From assembly GCF_000517125.1 (NCBI RefSeq), contig NZ_KI912155.1, forward strand, positions 1,360,924-1,424,923: DNA of 64,000 bases. The letters run 5' to 3'. The notes under the pieces were generated by a model. It was given only the letters and a program-made list of their open reading frames with translations, had not been told where the DNA came from and searched no databases. Position numbers and translations under genes: made by a program. Source of the stretch: Arthrobacter sp. MA-N2 (GTDB lineage Bacteria > Actinomycetota > Actinomycetes > Actinomycetales > Micrococcaceae). Positions 1-7,243 of this stretch are shown here, in pieces (the first letter of the stretch is position 1; each line of letters starts with the position of its first letter).

Positions 1-567
1 ACCGGAATTCAAATCCACGATCACAATGAAGTTCTCGATCGGGTGCGCGTACGGGCTATCGTCCGCCTCGTCCCGAACAAAAACCAGGGCACGCATCAAA
101 CGCCGCCCCTCATCATCCTCACCGAAATACCCCACGGACCACGGCTCAAAACAAACCAAGGACATATCCGTGATCCCACGCTTGGCCAAAGCAGCCTGAA
201 CCTCGGGATTCTTCCGGCAACTCTCCTCACCCTCGGCAAACTCATCCACCATGAACGGCGGCTGAACACCCACAGCAAGCTGAGCCCACTTATCAACCGT
301 GCCCGTATCAAGACCAACAACCGCCTCGAACGCACGCCCCTGAGCCCGGTCCACCAAAACCGCGTCCGCCTCACGCGCCACCTGCACACCACCACGCAAA
401 TCCGCCTTGGACGGCTCACGCAACTCAACACTGATAAAACGGAACGACTCCCCCGCAGCCGGCCCCTCCTTCAAAATCGAAACCACACGGGAAATCTCCG
501 CCCGCGACAACGGATCCAACGGATGCGCCGTCCCAACAACGGCTTGAGCTTCACTGCTGATAGTCAT
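1..567 (-). CDS. Copper amine oxidase (methylamine/phenethylamine oxidase type), N-terminal part
   Basis: This is the first 189 codons of a copper/topaquinone primary amine oxidase; it runs off the left edge, so the catalytic Tyr and Cu-binding His residues are not visible. Such enzymes oxidise primary amines with O2 to aldehyde, NH3 and H2O2. The start MTISSEAQ is supported by AAGGAG seven bases upstream. The visible part has the family N2/N3 region, including HPLDPLS near the start, SFRFISVELREPSK at about 40-53, CFEPWSVGYFGEDDEGRR and DEADDSPYAHPIENF. From memory it is very close to the methylamine oxidase of Arthrobacter strain P1. It sits 128 bases downstream of the dimethylamine demethylase gene on the same strand, which fits methylamine as substrate, although phenethylamine, tyramine or histamine oxidases share this N-terminus. 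Confidence 0.9.
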   Translation of the reverse strand, partial: MTISSEAQAVVGTAHPLDPLSRAEISRVVSILKEGPAAGESFRFISVELREPSKADLRGGVQVAREADAVLVDRAQGRAFEAVVGLDTGTVDKWAQLAVGVQPPFMVDEFAEGEESCRKNPEVQAALAKRGITDMSLVCFEPWSVGYFGEDDEGRRLMRALVFVRDEADDSPYAHPIENFIVIVDLNSG

Positions 568-695
568 GATTATCTCCTTGATTGGTCCTGTTTGAGGACG
601 AGCTTGTGGTACAGAGTTGGTTGATCAGGGTGAGGGTGCCTGTGATTCGGGACCGGCTGGATGCGGCCAGCCAGCCCTCTGACAGGGCGCGCTCG

Positions 696-1694
696 TTAGC
701 CGGCCAGCAGCCAGTCAGACGCCGCTTTGCGGTAGCGGATGATGCCTTTGTACTCGGCCATGTCTTCCGGGAGCTCTGCCAGCACGTGGCCAAACCTCTC
801 GCGCCAGACGGGGACCTGGGCGATGTCCCTGAGGGGCAGGAGGTAGCTGCGGATCAGGAACAGCAGGACTCCGGTGTGGGGGAGACGGATCAGGTGCTGG
901 ACCTCGACGCGAAGGTGGAGCTTGTCAGGCATGTCAGGGTCGGTAGCGATGGTTCCGCGGTCCGGGCCCCACTCGGGGTAGGTTTCGGTGGAGGTGTCCA
1001 AGCGGTTGCCGACGGTCATGGTCCAGTTGGTGCGGCGGAACTGTTCTCCGGGCTGCAGGCGCAGGAGGAACTGCTCGGCGCGCTTGATGATGTTTTCTTC
1101 CTTGACCCGCGGGACGGGCCCGTGGATTTCGAGGAAGTTCATGCCGACGTCGAAGTTGAAGGACCAGTCCGCGGCGAAGGAGACCAGCCCGGCGTCGAGC
1201 CACATCGTGTTGTCTCGAATGTCGAGGAGAACGATGTCATCCTGGATCTGGCTACCCAAAAACCGCAGGGGGCCCATGGGCAGCGAGTCGTCGTCGCCGA
1301 CGGTGAACTCCACGTCGAGGCCCTGCAGCTTGTTCTGCCAGCGGCAGGCGTTCCCTTCGCGCTGGAAGGACATGATGTCCGGGTAATCTTCGGCCATGGC
1401 CGGCAGCAGCGTGGCGATCGTGTCCCACACGGCGGGCCGCATATGGGGCAGGACCTGCATGCGTGAGGGGTCCCGGGTCAGGATCTGGTCGCGGTCGGCC
1501 AGTTCCTGGAGGTAGAACTCGTCGATGTCGATGACTCCGGCTCCCCAGGCGCCAGCGTCTGTCGGCACGTTTTTGTTGGCCGGTTCGACGTTGGCGCTGT
1601 AGCGGTAGCTTTCACCGGTGAAGGGGAAAGGAAAGCGCCTGATGCGTTCCGGAAGGGTGGCGGCGTCAGTGTCTTTGCCAATGGTGATGCTCAA
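696..1694 (-). CDS. Heme-dependent oxidative N-demethylase (DUF3445), dimethylamine monooxygenase catalytic subunit
   Basis: The 332-residue product belongs to the DUF3445 / heme-dependent oxidative N-demethylase family, whose PAS-like heme subunit oxidises dimethylamine to methylamine and formaldehyde with O2 and reductant. Recognisable segments are FPFTGESYRYSANVEP near the N-terminus, WRQ/CRWQNKLQGLDVE in the middle, and the conserved C-terminal block RLPHTGVLLFLIRSYLLPL. I place the start at a TTG whose last bases form the TGA stop of the reductase gene (TTGA overlap), with GGAG eight bases upstream; longer in-frame extensions would run through the reductase gene. The tight overlap argues for stoichiometric co-translation with the reductase. 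Family assignment is firm; the exact substrate is inferred from the DmmA-like neighbour. Confidence 0.88.
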   Translation of the reverse strand: MSITIGKDTDAATLPERIRRFPFPFTGESYRYSANVEPANKNVPTDAGAWGAGVIDIDEFYLQELADRDQILTRDPSRMQVLPHMRPAVWDTIATLLPAMAEDYPDIMSFQREGNACRWQNKLQGLDVEFTVGDDDSLPMGPLRFLGSQIQDDIVLLDIRDNTMWLDAGLVSFAADWSFNFDVGMNFLEIHGPVPRVKEENIIKRAEQFLLRLQPGEQFRRTNWTMTVGNRLDTSTETYPEWGPDRGTIATDPDMPDKLHLRVEVQHLIRLPHTGVLLFLIRSYLLPLRDIAQVPVWRERFGHVLAELPEDMAEYKGIIRYRKAASDWLLAG

Positions 1695-2668
1695 AGGTCC
1701 AACTCCAATTCTGGGTCTTCGCTGCGTGAAACACAGCATATCATTGTGGTGTTCTCGGCCTTTTCCTGATCGGTCAGGTAGAGGTCCCGGTGCTGTGGGG
1801 TTCCCCGGAGGACCGGCAGGACACATTCCCCGCAGATGCCTTTGCGGCACATGTTGGGGATGGTTTTCCCTGCCCTTTCGAGTGTTTCCAGCAGCGACAC
1901 GCCGGCCGGCACGTCCAGCTTGAGGCCGCTGCGGACCAAGTTCACCGTGAACGGCTCGCCGTCGTCCAGTTCGGCCGCCCCGAAGGCTTCCGAGTGCAGC
2001 CTCGCCGGTGGCCATCCCAGCTCCTGAGCCTGATTCAGGACTGCATCCATGAAGGCAATCGGGCCGCAGACGTAGAGGTGGGTTCCCAGGCTCTGGGTCA
2101 TGAGCCGTTCGGTGAGGACATTCTGGAAACTGCCGCGGTCGCTGCATTCGGTCAGCGCGGGTCCCAGCAGGTCCCTGGCTTCCTCGACGTGGGCGCCGGT
2201 CCCGGGCCGGTACACGTAGATCAAGGATGATGTCGTGCCGCGGTCGGCGGCCGCTCTGACGTGCGAGAGTACCGGCGTGATGCCGATTCCCGCAGCGATC
2301 AGCAGATGGTGGGTGGCTGTAGATGCCGGGGCAAAAGCACTGCGGGGACGCGAGACATACACCCGGTCGCCGACCGCGAGATGGTGCATCGCCACTGAGC
2401 CGCCCGCGCCGTCCTCGACCCGGAGGACTGAGATGGCGTATTCGGACGGGGCGTTGCCCGAACCGGTGAGTGAATACGCATTCACGCCGCTGCCGTACTG
2501 GACAACCAGGTGGCTGCCCGGGACATAGGACGGAAGGCGTGCCCCCGACGGATCAGCCAACGTGATGCTGACAATCGATTCCGTCTGGGGACTGACGTTC
2601 GTCACCTCCAGCTGGAGGCCGCCTTCCACGGCCGGGTGGGCAGTGATCGGGAGCGCCGTGATAGTCAT
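1691..2668 (-). CDS. PDR/VanB-type ferredoxin-reductase (FMN/NAD(P)H, 2Fe-2S), demethylase electron-transfer subunit
   Basis: The 325-residue protein has the phthalate-dioxygenase-reductase order: an FMN-binding barrel (AYSLTGS at about residues 72-78), an NAD(P)H domain (LLIAAGIGITPVLSH at about 125-139, and YVCGP further on) and a C-terminal plant-type 2Fe-2S domain with cysteines in CRKGICGEC followed by a last Cys in MICCVSR. It would pass electrons from NAD(P)H to the heme demethylase encoded just downstream. The start MTITALP is preceded by GGAGG, and its ATG overlaps the TGA of the DmmA-like gene (ATGA). The TGA at the 3' end overlaps the TTG start of the next gene. Family and role are well supported; cofactor identity is from family knowledge. 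Confidence 0.9.
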   Translation of the reverse strand: MTITALPITAHPAVEGGLQLEVTNVSPQTESIVSITLADPSGARLPSYVPGSHLVVQYGSGVNAYSLTGSGNAPSEYAISVLRVEDGAGGSVAMHHLAVGDRVYVSRPRSAFAPASTATHHLLIAAGIGITPVLSHVRAAADRGTTSSLIYVYRPGTGAHVEEARDLLGPALTECSDRGSFQNVLTERLMTQSLGTHLYVCGPIAFMDAVLNQAQELGWPPARLHSEAFGAAELDDGEPFTVNLVRSGLKLDVPAGVSLLETLERAGKTIPNMCRKGICGECVLPVLRGTPQHRDLYLTDQEKAENTTMICCVSRSEDPELELDL

Positions 2669-3150
2669 GATGCCTCCTCGGCGTGGGCTGAGTACCCCAG
2701 GTACGCGCCCATTCGGCGCGAGAAGTGATCGGTTGTAGCCAGAGTGGTGGCACATCCCTGGCACTGCACCTCGGAGCCCGCTTCGCGAACGGTTGCCGTG
2801 GTGGCATGGCAATGCGGGCAGTAAATTACCCGGGGTGCGGTCTCGTCGTTCAGGAGGGTGAGCTCCTCCTGTTGCAGTCCGCAATCCGCTGCTGCGGCTG
2901 CGGCTGCGCGGATGTCCGCCGGCGGGCCGGCGAGTACGAGGCGGACTCCGACGTGCGAACGCCCGAGCGCGGACCTCAGTTCCGTGAGGGCCTCGTGGTT
3001 TGCAGCTTGGAAACGAAGGTCATGCCTGGGCTGGACACCGGTGTCTAGACCCGCGGTGTCACCTGTGGCGCCAAAAGACGCACAGATGACACCGCGGAAA
3101 CCAGGTTCCAGGCCTGTGCCTGCTGCCGGCGGCATGGACGCGGAACGCAT
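2665..3150 (-). CDS. Dimethylamine monooxygenase subunit DmmA-like zinc-ribbon protein
   Basis: The 161-residue protein has a two-Cys-pair zinc-ribbon/rubredoxin-like motif near the C-terminus (CPHC about 16 residues before CQGC) followed by HFSRRMGAYLGY, which is characteristic of small proteins annotated as dimethylamine monooxygenase subunit DmmA. The N-terminal half is Ala-rich and resembles the remnant of a nucleotide-binding fold (VGVRLVLAGPPADI). The start at ATG 3150 follows TAAGGAC; an internal ATG 15 bases on is an alternative. It overlaps the reductase by four bases and follows the cupin by nine bases, so cupin, DmmA-like, reductase and demethylase form one operon. Role in demethylase assembly or electron transfer is an inference from conserved linkage. 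Confidence 0.8.
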   Translation of the reverse strand: MRSASMPPAAGTGLEPGFRGVICASFGATGDTAGLDTGVQPRHDLRFQAANHEALTELRSALGRSHVGVRLVLAGPPADIRAAAAAAADCGLQQEELTLLNDETAPRVIYCPHCHATTATVREAGSEVQCQGCATTLATTDHFSRRMGAYLGYSAHAEEAS

Positions 3151-3159
3151 GGTCGGTCC

Positions 3160-3537
3160 TTACGGGGCGAAGGTGCGGTCGCCGGTGAAGAACCCCAGGC
3201 CGTACTCGGGGGTCTCGAACTTGACTGTGGTTCCCTTCGGGAAGAACAGGACGTCGCGCTCCTTTGCGTGCGTGACTTCGCCTGTGGTTTCGTCGGTGAG
3301 GATGAATTCGCCCTTGATGACGACCTTCATTTCGTCGTAGGTGTACGTGTACACCAACGGCTCGGAAGCCTTCAGCTCGAAGAATCCGGCGCACATGACC
3401 GAGCCTTCGGGGTTGTGGAGGGAGTCACCGATGGCAGCGACGGTCCCTGGCTCGTTCATCGGCGGCAGGCCCAAATAACCGCCAACTACCTTGTGGATGG
3501 ATCCGGCCTTACTCAGTGTTCCTACAACGGTTTCCAT
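3160..3537 (-). CDS. Cupin-domain protein (EutQ/DUF861-like), first gene of the amine operon
   Basis: The 125-residue product is a single small cupin, with YTYDEMKVVIKGEF as cupin motif 1 region and VLFFPKGTTVKFETPEYG as motif 2. It resembles ethanolamine-utilisation EutQ-like and DUF861 cupins often linked to amine catabolic genes. The start METVVG is chosen because GGAGGAG lies seven bases upstream; the ATG 15 bases earlier would use the Shine-Dalgarno itself as codons. It is the promoter-proximal gene of the dimethylamine operon. Metal-binding residues are incomplete compared with classic cupins, so whether it is an enzyme or a sensor is not clear. Confidence 0.75.
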   Translation of the reverse strand: METVVGTLSKAGSIHKVVGGYLGLPPMNEPGTVAAIGDSLHNPEGSVMCAGFFELKASEPLVYTYTYDEMKVVIKGEFILTDETTGEVTHAKERDVLFFPKGTTVKFETPEYGLGFFTGDRTFAP

Positions 3538-3612
3538 TTGTTTCTCCTCCATGAATAGTGACGTGCATGGTTCGTTAGAACTGTTCGTCTTGGGTTGGGT
3601 GATGGAACTGCG

Positions 3613-3672
3613 CTGAGATCCCCTTTCCCGGTTGGATTCCGGGAACGGGGATTTGCGAATCCGGCATTCTCT
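3613..3672 (-). promoter_or_regulatory. Structured leader upstream of the dimethylamine operon
   Basis: Upstream of the cupin start the minus strand can fold into a strong hairpin at 3620-3650 (CCCC/GGGG and TTCCCGG/CCGGGAA, one mismatch, 7-base loop), immediately joined to a small hairpin at 3649-3662 (GGATT/AATCC), both enclosed by a weak GAGA/TCTC pairing. There is no U-run, so it is not an obvious terminator. It could be a leader RNA or attenuator; it does not match a riboswitch consensus I know. Confidence 0.35.
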
Positions 3673-3752
3673 GTTTCCAAAGGGACCAGTCGAGCTCTGC
3701 CCTGAGTCCTACTGGCGTTGTGATGCCGGTCACGGAAGCGCGTTCCACAAAC

Positions 3753-3873
3753 TTTCACATGAACAGATGTATAAGTCAACCGTTCCACATGAATATTCCG
3801 CCCAGAATGTACGCCTCGGGGTCAATTAAGACGGCTATCGTATTTTGTGAACCATTGACTAGAACAAGTGTTC
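3753..3873. promoter_or_regulatory. Operator-like repeats between the divergent amine and RuMP operons
   Basis: Two near-identical 11-mers, TTTCACATGAA at 3753-3763 and TTCCACATGAA at 3783-3793, are spaced exactly 30 bases (about three helical turns). A palindrome GAACA-AG-TGTTC lies at 3862-3873, and ACATGAACAGATGT at 3758-3771 is another imperfect dyad. They sit in the 420-base gap between the divergent operons, where a shared regulator would bind. No promoter hexamers are assigned. Confidence 0.4.
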
Positions 3874-3957
3874 ATGTCAGCCTTGGAGCCACGTGACCGG
3901 ATCACTCGAGTCCGCACCAGGCCCACGGAGCATTGCAAAAATGAAGGGGGAATAACC

Positions 3958-4230
3958 GTGAATCTGACAGCAATCGCGAGGACCGTGGTGGACGACGGCA
4001 CGGCAAAAGAAATTGTGCCCAACTTGTCCCTCGTCAGGGACGAGATCGCGGCCACGACGGCCAAAATCGACGAACAGCAGGTAGTTACCCTGGCACGCCA
4101 CATCTACCTGAGCGGCCGGATCGTCGTCGCCCAGCTTGAGTCCGAGGGCCTGGACAAGTTCGTGGCCAGCTGGAAGGAACTCCTGGCCGACGTCGAAGGT
4201 GCCCTTGCCTCTGCACGGAAGGCTTCCTAA
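3958..4230 (+). pseudogene. hxlB-tal chimera: 5' end of 6-phospho-3-hexuloisomerase fused to 3' end of transaldolase
   Basis: The 90-codon ORF starts with GTG after GGGGGAA. Residues about 20-52 ([17 protein letters not shown], then [17 protein letters not shown]) match the N-terminus of 6-phospho-3-hexuloisomerase (HxlB/RmpB) up to the point where the real enzyme continues with its GAGRSG sugar-phosphate loop. From about residue 53 ([18 protein letters not shown]) it instead matches the extreme C-terminus of actinobacterial transaldolase. Both matches are from memory of the families. The simplest reading is one large in-frame deletion that removed most of hxlB, anything between, and most of tal. 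Neither activity can survive. It lies six bases before pgi, the normal tal-pgi order. Confidence 0.75.
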
Positions 4231-4235
4231 CCCAC

Positions 4236-5869
4236 ATGAACACTCTCAGCTATGACGCCTGCGGTGCTGCGCAGCAGGCCATCGAGCAGCACGTCCCGGC
4301 CCTTGTTGAAGACCGGATCGCCTCGAGGATTTTCGCGAAGGACCACACGTTGTGGGGTGCCGATGCGGAGTCCGAGTCCGCCGTCCGTCTTGGATGGGTG
4401 GACGCGGCTACCGTTTCCCGGTCCCTGGTCGAAGGAATCCTGGAACTCCGGGATGCCCTCAGGTCCGAAGGCGTCTCCCGTATTGTCCTGTGTGGCATGG
4501 GCGGCTCTTCGCTTGCCCCGGAGGTCATTGCCGGCACCGCCGGCGTCGAGCTGACCGTGCTGGACAGCACCGACCCCGAACAGGTCGGTGCCGCCCTGAC
4601 GGACCGCCTGGCCCAGAGCGCCATCGTGGTCTCGTCCAAGTCCGGCTCCACCGTGGAAACCGACTCGCAGCGACGGGTGTTCGAACAGGCCTTCACCGAG
4701 GCCGGCATCGATGCCAGGAGCCGCATCATCATCGTCACGGACCCGGGGTCCCCGCTGGACAAGGCCTCCCGGGAAGCCGGCTACCGCGCGGTCTTCAACG
4801 CCGACCCGAACGTCGGCGGCCGCTTCTCGGCGCTCACGGCCTTCGGGCTGGTCCCCAGCGGCCTCGCCGGAGTCGATATCCAGGCGTTCCTGGACGAGGC
4901 CGAGGAAGCAGCGGAGGTCCTGAACGAGGACTCCTTCGAAAACATCGGGCTCCGGCTCGGTGCTGCCCTGGGCGGAACCACCCCGCTGCGCAACAAGATC
5001 CTCATCGTCGAAGACGGCTCCGGCATTGCGGGTTTCGCGGACTGGGCCGAACAACTCATCGCCGAGTCCACCGGCAAGCACGGCACGGGCGTGCTGCCGG
5101 TCGTTGCCGGTCCTTCCGCCCCCGAGGTCAGCAGCGGCGCGGAGGACGTCCTGGTGGTGCGTCTGGTCGGTGCGGATTCCGACGTCGAACTCGGTGAGAA
5201 CGAAGCGGCGATCGCCGGTGGCCTGGCCACGCAGATGTTCCTCTGGGAATTCGCCACGGCCGTCGCAGGGCGCCTGCTGGGCATCAACCCCTTCGACCAG
5301 CCCGACGTCGAGGCCGCCAAGATCGCCGCGCGCGGCCTGCTGGACGCCCGCCCCGAACCCACCCCCGCCGCGTTCACCGACGGCGCGATCGAAGTACGCG
5401 GCGGTGACTTCCTCCGTGGCGCAGCCACCGCAGAGGAAGCCGTCGGGGCCCTCTTGGGAACGCTCGACGACGACAGTTACCTCAGCGTCCAGGCCTACTT
5501 CGACCGGATCGCGTACGCCGGGTTCGAGGGTGTCCGCGAGGAACTCGCCCGCGCCTCAGCGGCCGCCCGGTCACCTTCGGCTGGGGTCCGCGTTTCCTGC
5601 ACTCCACCGGACAGTTCCACAAAGGCGGGCCCGCGATCGGTTCATTCCTGCAGGTAACGGCTTCCGCGAACGGCGACATCGCCATCCCGGAACGGCCCTT
5701 CACCTTCGGTCAGCTCATCGCGGCCCAGGCCGCCGGAGACGCCCAGGTCCTGGAGAACCACGGCCGCCCGGTCCTGCGCCTGCACCTCACGGACCGCACA
5801 GCCGGGGTCGCCCAGCTCCAGGAAATCATCGCTGCGCTGGCCGGCCAGACCAGCCCGCTCGAAAGCTAA
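4236..5869 (+). pseudogene. pgi: Glucose-6-phosphate isomerase with one frameshift near 5559
   Basis: The product is the long (about 543 residue) actinobacterial phosphoglucose isomerase found in tal-pgi-zwf operons, with CGMGGSSLAPEV, LDSTDPEQV and SKSGSTVETDSQRR motifs and ATG at 4236. The frame is open to about codon 441, then reads into unrelated residues and stops at 5657. From 5561 the +1-shifted frame continues exactly as the family does (GRPVTFGWGPRFLHSTGQ, ending GQTSPLES at 5867-5869). One base is missing near 5559-5560 in a GC-rich run, so this is either a real frameshift or a sequencing error. The lost C-terminus contains the catalytic histidine region, so the truncated form would probably be inactive. 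The degraded genes on both sides favour true decay. Confidence 0.85.
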
Positions 5870-5884
5870 GGCACAAACCCAAAC

Positions 5885-6345
5885 ATGCCAGAAACTGAAA
5901 TCGGTTACAGGTCCACCGGAAAGGCTACCCGCCGCAATCCCCTCCGGGATCCGCGTGACCGCCGCCTGAACCGCATCGCCGGGCCGTCATCACTGGTTCT
6001 TTTCGGAGTCACCGGCGATCTTGCCCGTAAGAAACTCCTGCCCGCCGTGTACGACCTCGCCAACCGGGGCCTGCTGCCGCCAAGCTTCGCGTTGCTCGGT
6101 TTTGGCCGGCGCGAGTGGAGCAACGAGGACTTCGCCAACGAGGTCAGGGGTCTGCCGGCAGCTCTCCCGCCCAGGCCTGGCGCAGGCCGGGGACGGGCAG
6201 TGGCGGCGGGCGGTGATCGAGAAGCCTTTCGGTCCTGACCTGGAGTCCGCCCTGCAGCTGAACGACATTGTGGAGTCCGTGGTCCCGCCGGACGCGGTGT
6301 TCCGCGTCGATCATTACCTGGGCAAGGAAACGGTCCAGAACATCG
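5885..6345 (+). pseudogene. zwf: Glucose-6-phosphate dehydrogenase remnant with internal deletion
   Basis: The ATG at 5885 begins a recognisable G6PD N-terminus with the coenzyme motif LFGVTGDLARKKLLPA and then GFGRREWSNEDFANEV. After about residue 87 the frame is lost. A different frame resumes with LSRPGLAQAGDG and the conserved VIEKPFGPDLESA and VFRVDHYLGKETVQNI active-site region (the DHYLGKE lysine/histidine motif). About 80 residues between the two parts are missing, and everything after VQNI, roughly the last 300 residues, is gone. It is clearly a non-functional zwf fossil in the usual position after pgi. Confidence 0.85.
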
Positions 6346-6650
6346 TGCTGCGCGGCTACGGGGAACTCGCCAAGGAAAGCGAATCCCTCGTCACAGCGAT
6401 CGAAGTCGAGGGCGCCTCCGATTCACCCAGCACGATCCTCCTCGCCGCCTGGCTCCACCAAGCCCTGGACGCCCCCGTCACCATCGTCGCGGACGCGGCC
6501 TGTCTACCGCCGAGCTGACCCAACCAGGCCAACCCGCCCAACGGATCACCCTCCCACACCGCAGCCTGCGGGACTGCCTTGCCGAAGAACTGCGCCGTCT
6601 CGACCCCGATGAGGTCTTCGGAGAAACCATTCAAAATCTCGGAACTTCCA
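6345..6650 (+). pseudogene. opcA: opcA 3'-part fused to zwf remnant, frameshifted
   Basis: Directly after the zwf VQNI segment, in the same frame, the reading continues RGYGELAKES and IEVEGASDSPSTILLAAWL, which is the C-terminal half of the G6PD assembly protein OpcA, the gene that follows zwf in actinobacteria. Near 6498 another frameshift moves it to a second frame, which carries GLSTAELTQPGQPAQRITLP and LRDCLAEELRRLDPDEVFGE, the end of OpcA. So a deletion joined zwf to opcA and a later indel broke the fusion. The 3' limit near 6650 is approximate because the frame stays open further. Confidence 0.75.
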
Positions 6651-7243
6651 AAATGCGCCCAAAAAAGCAGCTCCCGGTCAATCGTCAGCGCGGAGCGAGG
6701 ACGAAACCGGGGCCGCTTTTCACTGACCACTGTTTAACCGGATGCGAATGCGGTAGCAAAGGAAATGTCAGACCGGGGCTTTCGCGCAGCGAGGGCCCGC
6801 GGCCGCGGGAGAGCGCAAGCAAACAGCGAAATTTCCGCAACCGCCCACCAGCCTTTTCTCGGCGGTCGGGAACATCTGTTTTCCTTCCTCGGCCTGCCAT
6901 ACATCCACGCGGGGATCCGTTTGCCGCGTGGACATTTCCTGCCGCGCCTGCTGGTACAAGGCGTTAGCTACCCGTCGTTGTGTGCCTGTTCCAACAGTGA
7001 TTTTCTGCTCGGGTGCCCCGCGAGTAAAACTCGCTCCTGGGTTCCTGCCTGCGTAGTTAGGGAGGTATCACCGGTGGCCGCGCCAGCTCGGTTCCGAGCT
7101 GGCGCGGCCCGAGGGTCCTGAATTGGTGACAGCGGCGACCGGATTCATCCCGAGGATTTGATGCTGAAACAACGAGAGTTGTTGCGGTCCTGAGTTGGAG
7201 TTCGGTCCCTGCCATGGGGCCAGTATTCAGGCGTTATCCCGTG
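6651..7243. other. Gene-poor gap after the opcA remnant
   Basis: I see no protein family on either strand in this 590-base stretch. It contains one perfect hairpin (7076-7109, listed separately) and otherwise reads like leftover DNA between a decayed operon and the 3' end of the permease gene. Confidence 0.5.
7076..7109. repeat. Perfect 16-bp inverted repeat with 2-nt loop
   Basis: The arms 7076-7091 (starting GGCCGCGCCAG) and 7094-7109 are exact complements separated only by TT. No T-run follows on either strand. It lies 135 bases beyond the stop of the permease gene, so it may end that transcript, or mark a recombination site. Confidence 0.7.

Noticed and set aside
1695..2147. A longer N-terminus for the heme demethylase
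   Set aside because: It would run through the reductase 2Fe-2S domain in another frame; the TTGA overlap with a ribosome site gives the family-sized protein.
3613..3672. Glycine riboswitch
   Set aside because: The topology is vaguely similar, but the conserved CCGAAGG-GCAA and CUCAGG elements are not present.
3522..3788. A minus-strand 88-codon ORF upstream of the cupin
   Set aside because: Its frame overlaps the leader hairpins, has no ribosome site and no coding character.
4352..5197. Alternative overlapping frames inside pgi
   Set aside because: They are Arg/Gly/Pro-rich shadows typical of high-GC coding DNA.
6651..7121. Plus-strand ORFs after the opcA remnant
   Set aside because: They have Arg/Pro-rich random-like composition, no ribosome sites and no recognisable domain.
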